64,000 nt of DNA from Piezodorus guildinii (GCA_023052935.1 CM041292.1:95029169-95093168), one strand, 5' to 3'; numbered from the stretch's first letter, positions 21,346 through 33,834 are shown. The notes: generated by a model not told the origin, from the sequence alone. Program-made: numbers and translations.

Positions 21346-22058
21346 TCTATATATACATATATATAAAATAATTTCGAGATTATATTTTCCTTTAATTCTT
21401 TCTAAACCACAAGACAGATTTTGATATGGTTTTCACTACCATTTAGGGCATTCTTTCCTCAAGGTTTATTAGTAAAATACGTTGCAGTTAAGTTTTTCTT
21501 TGGAAGAGAAAATTAAATTGTCTATAATCGAGTCATCAAAATATCTTTCCTATAATATGCGTAGTATTTATTTTTTAATTTAAGATATTTATTTTTACAA
21601 GACTTTTACATGCGGCCACAAGCTTCAGAAATGAGTAGTATTAAAGAGGTATAGAATAGCGCAAGATTTAAAAAAAGTTAATAAATAGTTGAAATTCTCT
21701 TTTAACTATTAAAGGTGAAAGTAAATTTGGACGGAAACTATATTAATTTATTTTATTTTATTTTTTTGGAGTTGGGTGTGAGAAAGCAAGTTGTAAAAAT
21801 AACGGCTCTATCGGTTTTGAACCTATTTTGATTTATTTACCGATTGATATTTCTTATTTCTGCGGATAAATATAGTAATGAATAAACGTTATGAAATAAA
21901 CATTATATACTATTTCTATGTTCACTTTTTGTTAAGATGAACTTCTGAGAGGAAACTGATATTCTCCAACTCGGTCAAACAGTGCTTCCTTAAACATAAA
22001 TGAATAATAAACAAAACCACATTCATATTGCAAATATGCGAAGCAGAGACAGGTCACT
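21346..22058 (+). mobile_element. Helitron-like element H3 with small insertion
   Basis: Starts TCTATATATACATATATATA and has TTCTTTCTAAACCACAAGACAG, GGCATTCTTTCCTCAAGG and GCGCAAGATTTAAA. It ends near ATATGCGAAGCAGAGACAGG without an intact CTAG. A 66 bp insert (21569-21634) is flanked by GTAGTATT at 21561-21568 and 21635-21642, so it was itself a target for another insertion. Confidence 0.65.
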
Positions 22059-22469
22059 TTAAAAAAAGTCGAGACTGAAAAAAACAAAAAAAAAACAAGG
22101 TATAAGATGAAGCAAACATTTCCTTTAACAACCACGCTTCCGAAAGGCGCAATAGGTATACCATATCGAACAACAGGTATGAAATTCTAGTATTTGTTCA
22201 TTTAAGTACAACAGTTGACTTCCTTAGAGTAAATTGAACAATATATAAATAAGAACAATATCTACCTTACACAGAATAACTGATCTATAATTCAGATATT
22301 TTTAGTAAAACAATATATACTCATAATGATGATTTTTTAAAAAATATCATCTTCATTTTAAGATATAGATTTAAGGTAATTAAAAAATATATTCTAAAAA
22401 CACACGTGCACGCGTTCATAAGGGTATTACTCGAAGTAAAAAAAAAAAAAAAAAAAAATGCAGGTTCCA
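22059..22469. other. AT-rich unassigned DNA
   Basis: No feature. A-run at 22440-22458. Confidence 0.4.
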
Positions 22470-22760
22470 GTTTACATAAAGCTTACTGATCTCCTTGGAG
22501 AGGGAACATATTGAATGCAGACGAGGCTCGGGCGCGTACACGAGGAGGCGACGAGGCAGACAATGGCTCCTCTTCGACAAAGGATTATTTGCTTTGTCCC
22601 GCTGAACGCTCTCATTAAATGGAATCTATTCCATCTTATACCCGAGATACCGCTTCTTGTCCTAACGAGGATCACGGGGATCTAGTTAGCATTGCTTCTG
22701 GCTAGTTAGTTTCGGGCAAAGCGGAAGAGAGGTTCTTATTAAACAGGAGATTCGTAGAGG
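22470..22760. other. GC-rich single-copy patch
   Basis: GAGG/CGACGAGG-rich segment followed by GGAATCTATTCC (self-complementary) near 22620. A minus frame is open for 67 codons without recognisable content. Candidate regulatory element. Confidence 0.3.
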
Positions 22761-23044
22761 TCAGAACCAATAGTGTTTTCGATAGGCAAGAAGTACAAAA
22801 AAAAAACAAAAAAAACAACGTAATTTCTCCCTAACATCTAGTCAATAATATAACATGACGTCTATCTTTAACTTAACATAACTTCCCAGTCGGGAGAAAT
22901 TGATTTTGTGGACGAGCTGTTCTTTTCTAGTTACTAAGTTATTGTTTAATTTCAATCCAAAGCATACTAAACATCTCCTACAAAACTTAAAAACAATTCT
23001 ATATTTAAAAAAAAAAGTAAATTGGTAAAAAAAGATTTATACAG
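22761..23044. other. AT-rich spacer
   Basis: No feature recognised apart from CCAGTCGGGAGAA near 22868. Confidence 0.4.
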
Positions 23045-23410
23045 TACGGCCCACCGAATTGCATATGTCGACAGATCCTTTCTCATTATATCCTCAATCC
23101 TATGGAATTCTATTCCTCCTTCCATCCATCACTCCAACTCTCTTTCTACCGTCAAATCCCGCATATTTAATTACTTAATGATTATCCAGGCTCAATAGAA
23201 TTGTAAATAACCTTTTTTCTATTTTATTTTTTTATTTTGTTGTAGTTGTTGTTTTCTTCACATTTAAATATGTCTAGTTTATTTTCGTAATTCTTACTTG
23301 TTTACATGTATTTAATATACTTTAAGACTCCAAAGTACACTTTGTATATTCTGTATATTTTATTCTAAAGGGACATGTCCCAGGATAATACAGAATTTAT
23401 TTATTTGTTT
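23045..23410 (+). pseudogene. LINE-A3, 3' end of CR1/L2-like element
   Basis: GACAGATCCTTTCTCATTAT through CTATGGAATTCTATTCC, ACTCCAACTCTCTTTCTACC, AAATCCCGCATATTTAAT to GGGACATGTCCCAGGATAAT. It is the direct-strand counterpart of the minus copy at 26.9-27.3 kb and very similar to it. The coding frame is broken and only the last about 60 codons plus the 3' UTR are present. Confidence 0.7.
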
Positions 23411-24174
23411 ATTTAAAAAAAATCTAAATATTTTCTATCTTCTAAATTATTTAGTATAGTACCGATTCCTAATAATTGTAATAATTTTAAGGGGAATCCG
23501 ACAAACAGACACTTTTTGTTGTTAAAATAATATATTAAAGATTAAGTGATAACCCCAGATGATATATGTTAGATTCAGGCTCTAAGAACTGACTAAATCC
23601 GCAAAAAAATATTCTCAATGATTTACTACAATTTATAAATACAATATAGGTACCTATCTACTATTATTGTACCGCATGCAATTTATTGAGTCTGTGCATT
23701 GCAAGGTAATAATGACAAATAGTATGTAACAAAAATATTCTTCATTAACATATAACAAATATATTTTTAACTAAATTTCTGAAATAGAAACAGTCGTAAA
23801 ATTTTAGACCCGAGCAAACTCCAACAGAGTTAGGGCATTTCAAACTGTTCGTGAACAAAACGTAACACAATGAAAGTTACAGACCCCTGGACAAATCCAT
23901 GGAAAAAAACTCTGAAAACATTCATTTTGCAAGAACACGAAATAGTGTTCTAACATTCAAACATTCATTTGCAAGACAGTCAGAAGGACTAAGTAACAAT
24001 TACAATAAACTTCAAGGTATATCCTGATGCATAAAATACTCATAATGTCATCAAATTTAATTATCATCGTAAGACTTTATCGAAAGGTTTATAGATATCC
24101 GATTCCAAGGAAAAATTTAAACGTACCCCGGCTATTATTATTTATAAGCTTCAACAATGGAACAATTAACAAAT
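23411..24174. other. AT-rich unassigned DNA
   Basis: No feature recognised. Confidence 0.4.
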
Positions 24175-24370
24175 ATACACCTCCTTTAGAGGGAATAACG
24201 ATGCGATTCTGCCAACTAAGCTGGATATCGAGTATCGCTGAGGGTGACCTCACCGTCTAATAAACGATTATCTCTAGGCACTAACAGTAACATCTGCCCT
24301 AGCCTTTCACAACAGAGGCTGCTTGCATAGTGCATCGCGGAACAGTTCAGCACAAGGGGCGTCTTTCTAT
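24175..24370. other. GC-richer single-copy patch
   Basis: Includes GGGTGACCTCACC (nuclear-receptor half-site-like TGACCT) near 24242. No coding or repeat signal. Confidence 0.25.
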
Positions 24371-24559
24371 ATGCAATCGTAACAATGAGTAATTTACCGT
24401 GATAAATAATAACATTATATCATAAAGAGTAACTTGATAATAATTAATGATTCAGCTCTTTAGACGAAAATAAAATAAATGAAATTGCCATTTTGAACTG
24501 GCTACTTTGAACCCACACATTTACCAACTAGTTTTTCTTTTCTTTTTTTTTGTAATCAA

Positions 24560-24624
<65 letters not shown>

Positions 24625-25032
24625 TATATATATAATAACGTACTAAATAAACAAAATAAACGTACAGAAGAAGAATTTTCGGTAAATAAAAAATCCAGGT
24701 GCATGACAAATTAAAGTTTAATATCAATCTTCTTCAAATTTGGAAATTTCAAATTAATAATCCCAAGTTAGATACTAGCCTATTTATATGGTGTCGAAAA
24801 CAAAAATTAGATGCATATTGTTTTATTTAAAAAATAAATTCTTGGTGCTCGTTTGGAGACCCATGAAATTCCTATCCTAATACACTCCGAGACTACCAAT
24901 GTTTCATTATGATCGACATAGAAACAATTTTTTTTTTTTTTTTTCTCTCTGCAATCAGATCAAAATATAGTTTATATCTATTTATATGAATTGTACAGGC
25001 AATTTATATTTCATTTTTAAATAATCGAATTC
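24371..25032. other. AT-rich DNA with microsatellite
   Basis: (AT)n at 24563-24635 with one TAATA interruption, and a T-run at about 24930-24944. Nothing else recognised. Confidence 0.5.
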
Positions 25033-25240
25033 TTCTCGTATCCAATCCTTACAATCCAAAATCCTTAACGCTCCTTACTTTGTCACAAATAAGCTCATCC
25101 ATAAAGACCTTTATGTTCCATATGTTATTTAACTAGTTTCTATCTTATTATCCTCTTCGATTCCAGATAATTCTCCAAGGCGTCTGAAAAGAAGATGGCC
25201 CCGAGAACTTCTAGTCTAGAATATAAATTTTAAAAGATCA
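25033..25240 (+). pseudogene. Jockey-like LINE fragment J3
   Basis: The reading includes QSKILNAPYFVTNKLIHKDL and, after a stop, PDNSPRRLKRRWPRELL (about 25160-25215). It matches the C-terminal end of the minus copy at 36.3-36.6 kb. 5' truncated. Confidence 0.65.
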
Positions 25241-25834
25241 TTACATCATATCTGGTTTAATCGAAAGAAAACTGACAGGTTGTACAGCAAAACGTATGTC
25301 CAAGTACATGGTCGAGATAACAAAAAGGATCTAAAGGGAAAAACCTTGGGATACTATCCCATTGGGGCCTCACCTCTGTTTTCGCTAAAAAAAAACAAAA
25401 AAAAAACGTGTAAAAAAAAATTGAATTTAAAAAATCGGAAAAATTTCATAACCTTGACATGAAAGAGACAGGTGCAAGAAAAATTAAGCACAGATATCTC
25501 TACCTAAAAAAATTAAAACATCACAAAAAGAAGAGAAAACAATGAAAATATTGTTTTTAAACAAAATTTGATAACAATGAGAAACAACAGTGTCGGTCAT
25601 AATAATCATTGAAGCGAAACACTACTTATTTTCCTTAATAGCAAATTATTCGTGTTTAGTGCTTGTTATTAAAAGAAAATATTTCTGTTTACGACAAAAG
25701 ATAATTCACGTATATAATAACAGTGTAATTTTTTCTCAATAAAAAAGTTGTAGGTAAAATACGACGGTTAGGGCCCACATTTCAAAAGATATAAAATCAT
25801 ATATGTTTCTAGGAGATTACAATTCATTTAAGGA
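25241..25834. other. AT-rich unassigned DNA
   Basis: Lysine-rich low-complexity frames only. Confidence 0.4.
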
Positions 25835-26070
25835 ATATGAGTAAGGAACCGTTAGGTGAGAGATTAACAAATTCTCGAGGAGAAGGGACGCTCTAAGTGC
25901 TCCCGGTTTTTGCGGCTCTTCCAAAGACCATTGTATTCTAATAAGCGTTAGCAGAACCCTTTTATTTCATTCTACCTTTTAACAAGGGCCTGGTCCAGTT
26001 TATTTCAAATCTAGCCCTGAGTCGCCGCCCAGGACATGTCAAGGCGTATAGGAAAAATCCCAAGCCTACA
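25835..26070. other. GC-richer single-copy patch
   Basis: Contains purine-rich GAGGAGAAGGGACG and CGCCGCCCAGGACATGTC. No coding evidence. Candidate regulatory element. Confidence 0.25.
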
Positions 26071-26880
26071 CCTATATTGAAATACCATTTTTCCCATTTA
26101 GGCCCTAGGAAAATACAAATGTTCACTAAAAATCAAGATCTTATGTCACTCCACAATTACGGAGCACTACCTATAATTTTTACCTTAAGCCAATTTTCAG
26201 AAAAGTGTTCTGCGTTAAACCCAACAAGCGGTGAAAGTTTTTATATGTTTAAGCCATGTACATCTCGGCTCAGTTTCCTAATTTCCATAAAATTTTGAAG
26301 TACACAAAACTACAAACAGTAAAGTGTCAAAATTATTCATAACTGAAGTTAATAAGAAACATGATTTCAATTATTCAAACGTCTTTACTAAAAAAAAATT
26401 AAAATGTTTACATAGAGGCTTCATCACTATAGAAATGCGGAGGATACATCTAGAAAAGGCTTGAAGCAAACGTCATTCAATTCTTATTTTCGAGTTTAGG
26501 GTGAAGCACGATTTTTTTTTTCTATGATGCTGAAATTAAGATAGTAAATATCGACTTCTGATTAGACTTGATTGATTTCCTTGAATTGTCTTGTCTTACT
26601 GATCTTGCTACACAACGTTCAGAGATGCATACTTTAATTCAAGGAGTAAAAGTCAGTTGGCTGTAACAGTATTGAGATTTGGTAAAATGGTTCTCCCAAC
26701 GATGTTGTTTCAAACAAAAGGGCTATGGAGACATTCTACCAACAGGAAAATTTTGAACCCTTAAAACTGAAATTCTTGTTGTACTCATCGTTGAAGTGAC
26801 CGACTGATAGCATATTAGTAATGGTAACACAGAATGATTCTTGAGATAAATAAGATACAGTCAGATTCTGTGGAATGTCT
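26071..26880. other. AT-rich unassigned DNA
   Basis: The 73-codon plus frame at 26077-26298 is unrecognised. No repeat assigned. Confidence 0.35.
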
Positions 26881-26887
26881 TGGAATT

Positions 26888-27290
26888 TAAATAAATAAAT
26901 TCTTTATTATCCAGGGACATGTCCCATTAGAATAAAAAATAAATGCGATGAAGTTAAATACATGTTAACAAGTTAATGATTACTTATATAAAATAGACAT
27001 ATTCAAATGAGAAGAAAACAAAAAATAAAAACTTATTTACAATTCTATTGAGCCTGGATATTTGTTAAGTGATTAAATATGCGGGATTTGAATGTAGAAA
27101 GAGAGTTGGAGTGACGGATGGAAGGAGGTATAGAATTCCATAGGATTGAAGATCGAATGAGAAAGGATTTGTCGAAATGTTCAGTTCGATTTAGATAATT
27201 TAGATGGTGGACATTGGATAACCGGCCCTCCACGCCACAGATTGTTTTAATCAAGAGCTTCAAATGAAATGCGCACATAATGGGATACCT
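26888..27290 (-). mobile_element. LINE-A4, 3' end of CR1/L2-like element
   Basis: Minus-strand 3' end of the same LINE. ORF2's last 77 codons are open at 27045-27278, including HFDKSFLIRSSILWNSIPPS and NSLSTFKSRIFNHL, the usual CR1/L2-like C-terminus. The 3' UTR ends with GGGACATGTCCC near 26912-26923. It is 5' truncated at about 27290. Closest partner in the window is 23045-23410. Confidence 0.75.
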
Positions 27291-27329
27291 TATGTTGAAA
27301 ATTAGCTCACAACAGTTAATATCAGCACA

Positions 27330-27917
27330 CCTTTAAGTAGCGAATCGGGGATAAGCACAAGGCAAATAACAAGTATTCAACAAGCACAGAGAGAGGGCAA
27401 TAAAACAAAGAGCGAAGAGGCTGTCAAATAAAACCGGGAAGGAGGAGAGCTGTGATCGGAAGCTAATCGTTAGGAGACGAACGGCCAACGTGCTAACAGG
27501 TCGTGAATGGCTTGAATAGAAGCCGTCTGCCAATTAGGGAACCAGGTAGACAATTTGTAGCCGCCTCCGCTAGCCCTGTCTTGTCTTGACTATCCCGGGC
27601 GTCACAGACAATTACTCAAGCCGTGATGAATTAAGGCATTCACGCCGCCTCTCGGAAAATATTTATACCGTCAGATAAGGGCTAAGAGTAGAGCCGCAAA
27701 GGGGGCATTAGCCCACACTATGACGATAAATTTGCGCCGCGCCACAATCACTGCCATGGCCTGTCGGCAGCGCAAGTGCCTCTTCTGCGGCAACAGCTGT
27801 CGGCACGAGCTACCCACCATAAACAAGAATGACAGACCTAGGAGGTCTCGGGTGCTAATGGTAGCCGCTGAGTCGTTAACATAGTCAAAGTAGCTGTTGG
27901 ATATAGCGTCCTCTCAG
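27330..27917. other. Long GC-rich single-copy island
   Basis: The longest non-repetitive GC-richer block in the window. It opens with a purine tract (27385-27470) and contains AT-box motifs of homeodomain type (GATGAATTAAGG, ATAAATTTGCGCC, CAATTACTC) and GC motifs (GCCGCCTC, TGCGCCGCGCC). Frames are short and unrecognised. Candidate enhancer or promoter-distal element. It abuts the candidate exon at 27918. Confidence 0.35.
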
Positions 27918-28071
27918 GGTGCCAACTGACACAACCTTGGTCAGCGATAAAGAACTCCAGCAATCTTGTCCAAGTGGAGTAATTGGTATTGAATGGATTT
28001 ATTGCTACAAAATATTGCCTGCAAGTGAAATTGTAGCCATGAGGCAAGCATTAAGTGCACTTAGTAAGAAG
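27918..28071 (+). CDS. Candidate internal exon (unrecognised)
   Basis: CCTCTCAG (27910-27917) is acceptor-like. One frame is then open for 51 codons to AAG, followed by GTAAAC, a reasonable donor (alternative GTAAGA at 28064). The peptide contains SDKELQQSCPSGVIGIEWIY and AMRQALSALSKK, with complex non-repetitive composition that looks coding. I recognise no family. The opposite strand is also open for about 70 codons, which weakens the case. Confidence 0.3.
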
Positions 28072-28119
28072 GTAAACGACTCCTTAGCAGAAGAAACTCT
28101 TTGCGACATTTAGTGATAG

Positions 28120-29199
28120 GAAAACTGAAGAATAAGTCCGACAAATCAAAATTCTAACTTTCGCGCTGAATGCAGTTCTATCCAATGAGAAAGAACAGAA
28201 AAAAAAATCACAAAAGTTAATGATTAGGATTTCCTCGTCCTATTTATCTTCCCCACTATTGAATTAAACAATTTCTACTCCTGAATATCCGCCAGTAGGT
28301 GCTTTCTCCCATGATGTATATAAGATAAAGAATGTTTAGTTGTATTTATCAAGTTCAAAATGGACTAGTAATCTTAAGGATTTTCAATCTGTTCAGCACT
28401 ACTAACAAAAATCCTGCCTATACTGCCTCCACAAGGAGCGTCTAAATAATTGGCATTAAATAAGAAAAAAATTCGATGATGTTGAGTTCAAAAGCTTTTC
28501 TTTATAGTAGTAATACTAAGCCTTTTTATTTTAAGTCAGGGACTATTATAGTATAAGTCATTATAGACTATTATAAGTCAGGGTAATTACCATAACCTCA
28601 TTTTAAGAAAATAAGTTTATGGTAATTACTTAGAAGTGTTTGTCCAGTAGTTTAAAATGTTAAAGTAGACAAGACTGTTATATAATATTTAATTACTTTT
28701 GATATTAGCAACATCACTCTTGGATCATAAATAATATTAAATGAATCCCCGATAAATCTTTCAAATAAAAATTTAAGAAATATTCAAAAGAAATGATTTA
28801 TATTCTACTTTTAGAATTGGCCATTAAATACCTTTTTCATGTTCATAGTTAGTAGTCATATTTTATGTACTAATACAATCGTTTTTTTTGTCTTTCTTTT
28901 CTAAAAAAAAAAAAAAAAAGAAAGACATAATGAGTACCTCGTTACAACGACCATATTAAGAACAGATGGGATTCATTATTTTTCCTAGCACAGCCCGGCC
29001 ATAATCAAGGATTTTGATGATGGTTCCAGTAGCAATTATAACGGCTCTTAGCAATAAAATAGAACGGATCTAACAACGAGCAATCACATAAAAAGATGAG
29101 ATTATTATTAGGAACTTGTGTTGAAGCTGCTGACAATGAAGATATTTTACAATTTAATAAACGGTAGGAGAAATTCCTAAGAAGAAATATAATGCCCCG
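28120..29199. other. AT-rich unassigned DNA
   Basis: A tandem-like phrase (GACTATTATA...AAGTCAGGG) repeats at about 28541-28580. T-run and A-run facing each other near 28885-28925 (TCTTTCTTTTCT / AGAAAGA) can pair. No gene. Confidence 0.4.
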
Positions 29200-29345
29200 G
29201 TTGTAAATACCAAGGGTTCTAGCTGCCCGACTCCTCCCCTCCTATTAAACATAAAAATAATAAAAGTTACATCGGCATCCCGCTCATCCGCGCTGGACAC
29301 CACTCATTCACTCGCACCATTCACACTTAGCATTCCGCAATTCCA
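29200..29345. other. GC-richer patch
   Basis: Contains CATCGGCATCCCGCTCATCC and CACTCATTCACTCGCACC. Single copy, no coding signal. Confidence 0.2.
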
Positions 29346-29845
29346 TATTACATACACCGTAGACAAACTTTTTTTTTTAAAGATGGGTGATTACAAACAG
29401 CTAGCCCTCTTTTCTTTTTATTTATTTATTTTATAATAAGCGTTTCTTTCAACAAGTTGTTTCAAGATATTAAACAGTCGAGCAGATACAATGTACTATC
29501 AGTGACTTGAAGTAATGAACATCTATGTACATGAACTCAAATAAAATTTTCTTTATAAAACAAGATTAATATATCTTTGTATGATAACTAGATTGATAAG
29601 ATATAATTATATTTTTTTCGAATTTACCCATACTGGAAGAAAGAGACAACAACAAACCTTAAGAAACACGCTTATTAACATTTAAAATGATCGTATTGGC
29701 ATTCAAAATTATTGTAAAAGCTAATGGGAAATAAAAGTTAAGTTCAATAGTTCAACAAAACAGTTGACCATGAACTCATATTTGAAAACTTCCTACTACA
29801 TATATATATAAACAAATTAAACCTATGATCATTATCGAGCCTGGT
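29346..29845. other. AT-rich unassigned DNA
   Basis: Nothing recognised. Confidence 0.4.
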
Positions 29846-30030
29846 TGGTGGCCCTAGGATAATTAATAGGATTCATTCGGATTAGACGTAAAAAGGTGAT
29901 CCGAGACTATGCGATGTCAGTTACTAGTTAAAGATAACTATTCTAATTAAACCTAGATAAAAAAAATTAGGGCTTCCACTGTAGGATCCAATTAGCCACA
30001 ACAGCATAAATTAACATCAAATGAATAAAC
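29846..30030 (+). mobile_element. SINE-B copy B5 (5' truncated, decayed)
   Basis: Body only: GGTTGGTGGCCCTAGGAT, TTAGACGTAAAAAGGTGATCC, GAGACTATGCGATGTCAG, TAATTAAACCTAGAT, and ATTAGCCACAACAGCATAAA. The tRNA head with A and B boxes is missing. Confidence 0.7.
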
Positions 30031-30255
30031 AAACAAACAATTAAACTTTTTAACATTAACTCGTATTACCAACCTAATCAGATGAAATAGGAAAAGTTCA
30101 TTATATTGGGTTTTTATGAAATTATGTTTATTTGGTCAATAATGTTTCTATATTCTAAAAAAGAATGTTAAGATGCTTTTGTGCATCAATTTAAACCGAG
30201 ATTCCTTATAAGTGGTATTTTACTTGCTAAAAATGGAAAATAAAAAAATTCGTTT

Positions 30256-30486
30256 TTGTCATTTAATGTTTTTTTTATTTCCGAAAAAGGAAAATCCGCT
30301 AAAAAGACGGTTAACAAAATTTTTAGTCTGTATGACGATGATTATGAGAAAGCACCGTCCGTAAATGGTTCGCTCGGTTCAGAACCGCAAGATTTGGAAG
30401 ATGGAAGATGGCAGAGTGCTTGGATCGTCCATAAGCTATTGATGATGACCAAAACCAAACATAACCAGAAAGATGGCACAACATGA
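30256..30486 (+). CDS. Weak candidate exon, acidic peptide
   Basis: The open frame includes KKTVNKIFSLYDDDYEKAPS then NGSLGSEPQDLEDGRW. T-rich TTTTTTATTTCCGAAAAAG could be an acceptor (exon from about 30290) and GTAAAT at 30361 a weak donor. Composition is less biased than neighbouring frames, but no family is recognised and no ATG start is convincing. Confidence 0.15.
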   Translation: MSFNVFFISEKGKSAKKTVNKIFSLYDDDYEKAPSVNGSLGSEPQDLEDGRWQSAWIVHKLLMMTKTKHNQKDGTT

Positions 30487-30974
30487 AATAGATCAAAATA
30501 GCACATATATAATTGGTTAAAAATATTAACTAGAATATGGAGTTTTTTTCTTAAATCGCCAGTAAAAATGTGTACAAACTTATTTAAAAACCAGTACTTT
30601 CAAATAGCCATGAAACACGTCTTTGAGGTCTTTAAATTAAATGGATTATAACTTCGACCAGTCTATGATAAATGAGTAAAAATATAGGTCTAAATTATGA
30701 AAGATTAAAACTTCAATACCCTTCTGTAGCGAGGATGTAAACAGTACCTTAAGAAACTTTCTTAAAAGAGAGCTTAATAAAGTCAAGTGAAATCAGTACA
30801 TGGCAAAACAATGCATAATTAATTTATAACATGATTCGTAGTTTTAAATACAATAAACAAAAGAAATTTTCTTACTGAATTGATGCATACTCAATGATGC
30901 CGGAGCATTAAGACAAAACAAAGGGTAGGTAAGCTAAATACCTAAATATTTTTCGGTAACTGAAACATAAAATA

Positions 30975-31005
<31 letters not shown>

Positions 31006-31449
31006 ATCTTCAGTCAATCAAATCCTAGAAAAATTTAAATACTTTTATTGTTCCCTTCGCTTTGATAGTTTCGAATAACTACCCGCACTCTACATATATT
31101 GAAAATAACATAGTATTTCTGAAACTTTATTTGATATATAAAAGGAAATGTTCCTGCTGAACCTGAAGACACGTGTCCCCTGGTTTAGCTCTAACGTTTT
31201 CAATCTACAACAGCTTGATTTTCTTTTATGGGAATTTTTTTTCATTCATAAAATCCAACACACACAAACGACTGTATTACTCCTCCAAGATTCTGAGATA
31301 GCGTTTATGAACCCATCGTAAAAGCCAATTAATATACACAGATATAAATTCATAAATAAACAGAACTATATATTTTACCCCTTGAATAACGCTTTGAAAT
31401 GTTACCTGTTAGACATAAATTCGAGTTTTCATTTGAACTTTGCGAAGCT
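30487..31449. other. AT-rich DNA with compound microsatellite
   Basis: (AC)n(AT)n at 30975-31005. No gene or interspersed repeat recognised. Confidence 0.45.
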
Positions 31450-32267
31450 TATCGTCCATCTAAAATTAATGGAGTAGGCGACGTCCGTGGGTCGAAAGAC
31501 AAACAAGAAAAAGAATAATATTCTACCCACTTCCATTATTACGCGATGGCCTTCCATGATCGCCGTTTCATACTCCGTCTTAAAACGTTTATATCCTAAA
31601 ATATGGTGTCCAGAAAGAAAAAAAAAACCCGTCAGGCAATACCATCAGAGGTTTGGCATATTTTGTTAGTTTTTACTGATTATACGTTTTGCTGTCATAT
31701 TCTGTCATAGATATTGATTTTCTATGATTCAAGATAGTTAAAAATATGATTTATAGTGATTAAACAAAGAAATAGTTAAATTTCTTTTGGTGAAGAAGAA
31801 AGATCATTTAAACTACTTTTAATGTTATAATAATAACAATAATGAGACCAGAACTTTTTTTCATAGAGTTTTAAAATTATATTTATAATGAAATAAAAAA
31901 AAATTTGTATTTGCACATAATCTCGTATTGACTTTATGAAAAAGTGTCACAGTTTTATTTATAATTCATAACTAAAAATATATACCAAAAAAAAAATTTT
32001 TTTTTTTTAAAATGTTAATAGTTTATATTATACTAGCTAGTTACTATGAGATTAAAATAAAGAGGCTTTCACGTTTCAAATACATAGATTGATAACAAAT
32101 CAACAGAAGTTGTAAACAAAATTTGGTCATTAAAGCACCAAAGAAATAAATTATTAATAATATCAATGATTATTTAAACTATTAGTACCAACACTCGAGA
32201 TTAACTGTAATATAATAATCCAATTTGGTATGATTAATTTTTATCAATTCATTTAAGCTTTCTCTCA
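31450..32267. other. Unassigned DNA
   Basis: 31450-31680 is somewhat GC-richer and single copy. 31680-32267 is AT-rich. No coding signal. Confidence 0.35.
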
Positions 32268-32640
32268 ACTAAGACAAGAAACCGCTCGCCGTTTTCGACT
32301 ACTTCAACACTTAATAGACAAATGGTCAAACCTTCCTCTTAGCTACAAAATGCTCATTTACATGACTATTATAACACTTATCCGAACCAGGTACCGTTCC
32401 TTCCATGACTAACTCCATTCCCACTCTAACCCACTTGTTTCTGTTCTAGCTTCCTTTTCGAGCCCTGATAAACCTCCGAGACGTCTGAAAAGAAGATGGC
32501 CTCGAAAACCTTCTTGTTTAGATTGACTACGAGAGTGCTGCCAACGGGTAGTTTCTCTTTATGTATCTTATCATTAACCAGCATATTTACTCGTTATATT
32601 GTAATATACAGTTGTAAGTTCAAGTAGGTCCAAATTAAAT
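32268..32640 (+). pseudogene. Jockey-like LINE fragment J4
   Basis: Reading RQETARRFRLLQHLIDKWSN and LPLSYKMLIYMTIITLIR, then after a deletion RTRYRSFHD, and PPRRLKRRWPRKP near 32478-32515. The 3' UTR has ATACAGTTGTAAG near 32607. An internal deletion removed the domain between TIITLIR and RTRY. Confidence 0.65.
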
Positions 32641-32879
32641 TTCCTATATTCTAAATTTTTCATCCTAACAACACTAAATAATATTATAATATAAACATGT
32701 CAAACTAAGGATGAAAAAAACGTTACGCAATGAAGATTACAGACCTTTAGCCAAAAGGCAAATCCATATTTATTTTAAACGAACCGTAAAGTGGTTAAGG
32801 TAATGAAGCATCATTCGCCTATTCTCCACCATTGGACCTACCACTACATACTACATAGTTTGAAAATTATTCGTAAAAT
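32641..32879. other. AT-rich spacer
   Basis: No feature recognised. Confidence 0.4.
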
Positions 32880-33330
32880 GGACAATTAGAAATGAGACGC
32901 AAATTTAGAATCCTTGGGACTGCTAGTAGAGGAAGCGCGGTGCTAGGAACGCTTACGACGTTTGGGTTCCGGGAAGGGCGAACGCACCGGCGTAGGCAGT
33001 TTCCAAAGCGGCCGTATGACAATGGCGGGGGGTGTAAGAATGGTCATTGTCACCGGCCCTATATAGCCAACCTCACAGCGCAGCCAAATGTCCTTATCAA
33101 TAAATGTCATTCCCTCCCTTATAGGACTTACCGTCGTTGGCATTTATAAATGAAAACAATGCCAGCGGTCCCCTAAAGCAAAAGGCTCCCTATAACGGGT
33201 CATTAATTCATCCGGCGGAAAGATTAATGCCAAATGCTCTTCATTAACTCAAGAAAGAGAATCCGCCATTTTTCGAAACTAAAACGGTAACAAACAGAAT
33301 AACGGGAGGTGGAATTATCTAACCTGCAAG
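32880..33330. other. GC-richer island dense in homeodomain-like sites
   Basis: Contains ATCAATAAATGTCATTCC, GGCATTTATAAATG, TCATTAATTCATCC, AAGATTAATGCC and TTCATTAACTC, spaced over about 170 bp (33095-33255), next to a GC-rich block (32930-33070). This clustering of ATTA/TTTAT sites in otherwise complex sequence resembles an arthropod enhancer. No coding evidence despite frames open on both strands. Confidence 0.35.
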
Positions 33331-33834
33331 CAAAGGGATGATGGGAAAACAGGATACATTGAATATTCATTAAAAAAGTCAAGAGCGAACAGTTTATATT
33401 GGAATAAACTTAAAACGAACAATCGATTTCGATTCTTAATAAGAGTTTAGTTTCGAAACATGTTCATCGCCGTAGTGTATATTAGTCGAGTTTCTCACTA
33501 AAAACTTATATTATCGATATCGTGATTTCTTCATTTCAAGTTTCGAGAACGATATAATGTATCAAATCCCAAATTTTTGGGTTGAAAATATACTTAAATA
33601 ACTACTCACTAAAACGCATACGGACATACGCCTCACAAATTTATGGAATATCGAAAAACACTAAGATAAAAAAAATTCAGACTTTTCAATAAAAAAACCT
33701 TTAAGACTCATTACTCATTTACCCTGGTAAAACAGTAACAAAACTTTATATAAAGACTTACACATACTGAGAAAATATGATGTAACAAATACTCAAATAC
33801 TTGAATTATTTATCAAGGCAATAAACGATAGTTT
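33331..33834. other. AT-rich unassigned DNA
   Basis: Nothing recognised. Confidence 0.4.
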
